Source: Candidatus Zixiibacteriota bacterium (GTDB lineage: Bacteria > Zixibacteria > MSB-5A5 > GN15 > PGXB01). Taken from it: DNA of 7,184 bases. The position numbers were made by a program, and so were the translations under genes. Each line of letters starts with the position of its first letter. Position 1 is the first letter of the stretch. The stretch lies in assembly GCA_024230695.1 (NCBI GenBank), contig JAAERC010000421.1, positions 1-7,184 of the forward strand, read 5' to 3'. Positions 4,680-7,184 of the stretch are shown here, piece by piece. The notes beneath the pieces are model-generated. The model had not been told where the DNA came from. It saw only the letters and a list, made by a program, of their open reading frames with translations, and did not search any database.

Positions 4680-7184
4680 TTATTTCAGCAAGACCATCTT
4701 CTTAACAATAGCATAATCCTCAGTTTCCAGGCGATAGAAATAGATACCACTTGGCGCCTTATGAGAACTATTTCTCATCGTTCCATCCCAGTCAAAACGG
4801 TGTCTTCCGGCCGCAAGTTTAACACTACTATAATCAAAAACTGTCTGGCCCAATATATTATAGATTTTCATTGAGACACTGGAATTGCGATTTAACATAA
4901 GGTCGATCGAAGTTGAACTATTAAATGGATTTGGATAATTTTGAGATAGATATAGATCATTAGGAATATTTTCAGGAATATCCTCTTCAATATCTGTCGG
5001 ATTACCAATAATTAACTCGCCGGGTATCACAAACGGGACCTTTTTTTCCATTGATTCTGACAAAATATATAATCCGGAGCTGTCTGATGAAAGCGTGTCA
5101 ATTATATTAAAGACATCATTGTTCCCCGCAGTAAAAAATAGTGATGCAATTTCATAGTTTCCCGGCATAATCAACTCGGTATCAAAAACAGTTTCATTTA
5201 GTCTTAGACCTATTTCCGCTTCTCCACCGCCAAAACTTGAGTAAAAATCTACGGTTGATGGCAACTCCGCTGTATTCGGTACAATCGAATCAAGTGCGGC
5301 CGTATTATTATCAAAACCGATAGGTAAATAGACAGCCTTGGACGGATCGGATAAATTCAGATAAAGAGGCACTACCGCTAATTGTCTCGGCATTGTGTTA
5401 GTACTGGCGATCAACACAGTATCATCTGATGAGATATAAAGATAAACCGGTACTGAAATGTTTTCATTAAATGAAACACTATCATAAATCACAATATCTG
5501 TTCTATATGAGCCGGTAGTCAATTCATTGTCAATAGAAATGAAAATTGTATCATAATCCGAGCCGCTATATTTATCAACATTTAACCAAGCAGCCGATAT
5601 CTCTGCTGTCCAGTCAAGAGTTCCTGCCCCCGGGTTTGAGATCTCGACTTGCCCGGTAAGAACTTCCTCTTCACTGCCCTTAATAATAATGGTATCAGGA
5701 GTAGCGCGCAGGAATGACATATTTCCGGTCAATTCCAACAATACCCAGGTTGTGTCAGGTGAATTAATGGCTTCATTTGATTCAATTATAATTGGCTCCA
5801 GATATGTATCGTACTCGAGTCCCGAGATATCGATAGAAACACCAATATTGTTTGAGGACACACCAGAATATTTATCAAGATCAAACCAGGTCGAATTTTC
5901 ATCGGCGATCCAATTAAATGTTCCACTTCCGGAATTATTTACATGAAAAAATAAATTGTCTGGATTTCCAAGTTCGGCCAACACTTTAAAATATAATGTA
6001 TCTGGAGTCAAATCAATTATCGGGGCGGTAACATTTAATATAATAGAAACAACTTCAGAGGAATCATTCTGACTTAAATTTATTAACTTAATTTTACCTA
6101 TATATTCACCATATGATAAAGTATCGGTGTTAATTTGTACATCAACATTGGCCGGAGTTATTCCAGAATCAGGTATAATTGTTATCCAATCATCAACTGG
6201 CGATAAAGAATAATTCAATTCACCATAACCGGCATTGGAAAGAAATATTGATTGCGATTCTGGAACAGTTCCTCCCTCCTCCATATCAAATGTCAAAGCG
6301 GCCGGTTGGCTGACAATAGTCGGGTCATTATAGCTTTTAATTGTTATATAAATATCAAAGTCACCATTTCGAGAATCGGCCCATGTAAAGAAGAATTTAT
6401 ATCCATCGGTAGCAATATCAGGCTGGAGTTGTTTACCTTCTGTATTCTGATGGATCAAAAAACTATTTCCGACTACAGCGCCAACATTATCAATGATCTT
6501 TGCCATTGCATCCCACTGACCCGAAGTTGAGTCAGCCCATGAAAAACCAAGATTTCCCATGCGGTCCGAACAGATAGCAACATCTTTTTGTGAACGCTTA
6601 TTAGCATCGGATACCAATTTTGTACAATCCCCTAACGCAATACCGGAATTGTTATAACGCCTATAATAGATATCGGGATTTTTAGGATAGTTACCATTTT
6701 GCCAATCAACCCAGGCTATAAAATAGCGTCCATTTCCATCGGCGGCAACGGTTGGAAAAGCTTGTTTGGTTTGCTCGCTATCATCATTCACCCTGAAATC
6801 TATTGCTGTTGGAGAACCATCAGAGTTAAATACCCGCCCAAATATATCATCATCGCCAAATCTGTTATCATGCCAAACAACAATAAATCTACCATCTGAG
6901 ATAGCGGCAACTCGCGGCGAATGTTGTTGAAAAAGCCCCACCTCGGAATTTATTTTAAAATTCGTTCCAATGGCTATTCCATTTGAGTTAATTAGTTGCC
7001 CATAAATATTCCAGCTTTGGGCTCGACGATCGGCCCAGACAATGATAATATTGCCGCTTGGCAATACCGCGATATCTGGTGATTCGCATGATGAATCAGG
7101 ACGTGCTTCGGTTATTGAATTATTTAAGCCGGGGCCATCTATATCAATCGCAGAATAATAAATATCCGGATCAAAAGGGTAACT
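4680..7184 (-). CDS. Large secreted multidomain protein with C-terminal sorting domain (5' end beyond window)
   Basis: 834 residues are visible; the frame stays open to the window edge, so the true start lies outside. The TTG at 7062-7064 is an internal leucine. In visible numbering, residues 1-287 hold at least six propeller-like units of about 54 residues, marked by IVVWHDNR, FIAWVDW, FSWADS and FTWADSRNG followed by DIY or DIF about 5-10 residues later. Residues 290-585 hold three BACON-like beta-sandwich units, for example SGVSSNNIGVSIDISGLEYDTY with ITIIPDSG and WLNVDKYSG. Residues 587-730 resemble a cohesin-like sandwich (VVPLYLNLSDP, GFDNNTAALDS). Residues 745-834 form the sorting domain: LSQNYPNPFN, KIYNILGQTV, HRFDWDG, SGIYFYRLE, KKMVLLK. 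Such domains direct type IX secretion and surface attachment in Bacteroidetes; export in this lineage is inferred. No enzyme motif is seen; adhesion or extracellular binding fits best. Confidence 0.88.
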   Translation of the reverse strand, partial: SYPFDPDIYYSAIDIDGPGLNNSITEARPDSSCESPDIAVLPSGNIIIVWADRRAQSWNIYGQLINSNGIAIGTNFKINSEVGLFQQHSPRVAAISDGRFIVVWHDNRFGDDDIFGRVFNSDGSPTAIDFRVNDDSEQTKQAFPTVAADGNGRYFIAWVDWQNGNYPKNPDIYYRRYNNSGIALGDCTKLVSDANKRSQKDVAICSDRMGNLGFSWADSTSGQWDAMAKIIDNVGAVVGNSFLIHQNTEGKQLQPDIATDGYKFFFTWADSRNGDFDIYITIKSYNDPTIVSQPAALTFDMEEGGTVPESQSIFLSNAGYGELNYSLSPVDDWITIIPDSGITPANVDVQINTDTLSYGEYIGKIKLINLSQNDSSEVVSIILNVTAPIIDLTPDTLYFKVLAELGNPDNLFFHVNNSGSGTFNWIADENSTWFDLDKYSGVSSNNIGVSIDISGLEYDTYLEPIIIESNEAINSPDTTWVLLELTGNMSFLRATPDTIIIKGSEEEVLTGQVEISNPGAGTLDWTAEISAAWLNVDKYSGSDYDTIFISIDNELTTGSYRTDIVIYDSVSFNENISVPVYLYISSDDTVLIASTNTMPRQLAVVPLYLNLSDPSKAVYLPIGFDNNTAALDSIVPNTAELPSTVDFYSSFGGGEAEIGLRLNETVFDTELIMPGNYEIASLFFTAGNNDVFNIIDTLSSDSSGLYILSESMEKKVPFVIPGELIIGNPTDIEEDIPENIPNDLYLSQNYPNPFNSSTSIDLMLNRNSSVSMKIYNILGQTVFDYSSVKLAAGRHRFDWDGTMRNSSHKAPSGIYFYRLETEDYAIVKKMVLLK

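Noticed and set aside
7062..7064. TTG as start codon of the large minus-strand protein
   Set aside because: The same frame continues open for 40 more codons to the window edge, and those codons encode the same repeat type (PDIYYSAI, SPDIAV). There is no ribosome binding site at this TTG.

Overview
The window looks like a piece of chromosome from an AT-rich, uncultured-type bacterium of the FCB (Fibrobacteres-Chlorobi-Bacteroidetes) sphere. The best lineage clue is the large secreted protein at the right end. It ends in a YPNPFN-containing C-terminal domain of the type used for type IX secretion sorting, and carries WxD propeller-like repeats and BACON-like beta-sandwich repeats. That architecture is common in Bacteroidetes and in candidate phyla such as Zixibacteria or Marinimicrobia. 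No rRNA or other phylogenetic marker is present, so this placement is an inference. I see no tRNA, CRISPR array, insertion sequence or phage gene.

Left half, plus strand: (i) a probable last 11 codons of an upstream gene (1-38); (ii) a secreted TPR-repeat protein (116-1021) with its own promoter, closed by a near-perfect intrinsic terminator (1041-1074); (iii) a cation diffusion facilitator exporter (1112-1981, TTG start) whose transport-site residues are N-D/D-D, the pattern linked to Mn2+ exporters; (iv) a bifunctional methionine sulfoxide reductase MsrB-MsrA (2194-3078). The msrBA gene is preceded by an excellent ribosome binding site, an ATG and a complete-looking signal-peptide reading frame, but these are cut off from the enzyme by a one-base frameshift.

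Middle (3079-3302): a 224-base gap between converging genes. It holds a TTGACA/TATTTT promoter and, starting where transcription should begin, a 24-bp hairpin with a 15-nt C/U-rich loop. Five of its pairs are G-U wobbles that work only in plus-strand RNA. I read this as a candidate small RNA gene.

Right half, minus strand: a large secreted multidomain protein (7184 to 4680, cut off by the window edge at its N-terminus), then 129 bases further on an exported acidic protein built of three divergent repeats of about 105-150 residues (4550 to 3303), which I cannot assign to a known family.

Manganese export and methionine-sulfoxide repair are both linked to metal or oxidative stress, so genes (iii) and (iv) could be functionally related, but nothing in the sequence proves co-regulation. 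The two minus-strand genes both encode exported, beta-rich proteins and may form one transcription unit concerned with the cell surface. The points most worth checking are the candidate small RNA, the frameshifted msrBA signal peptide and the repeat protein.
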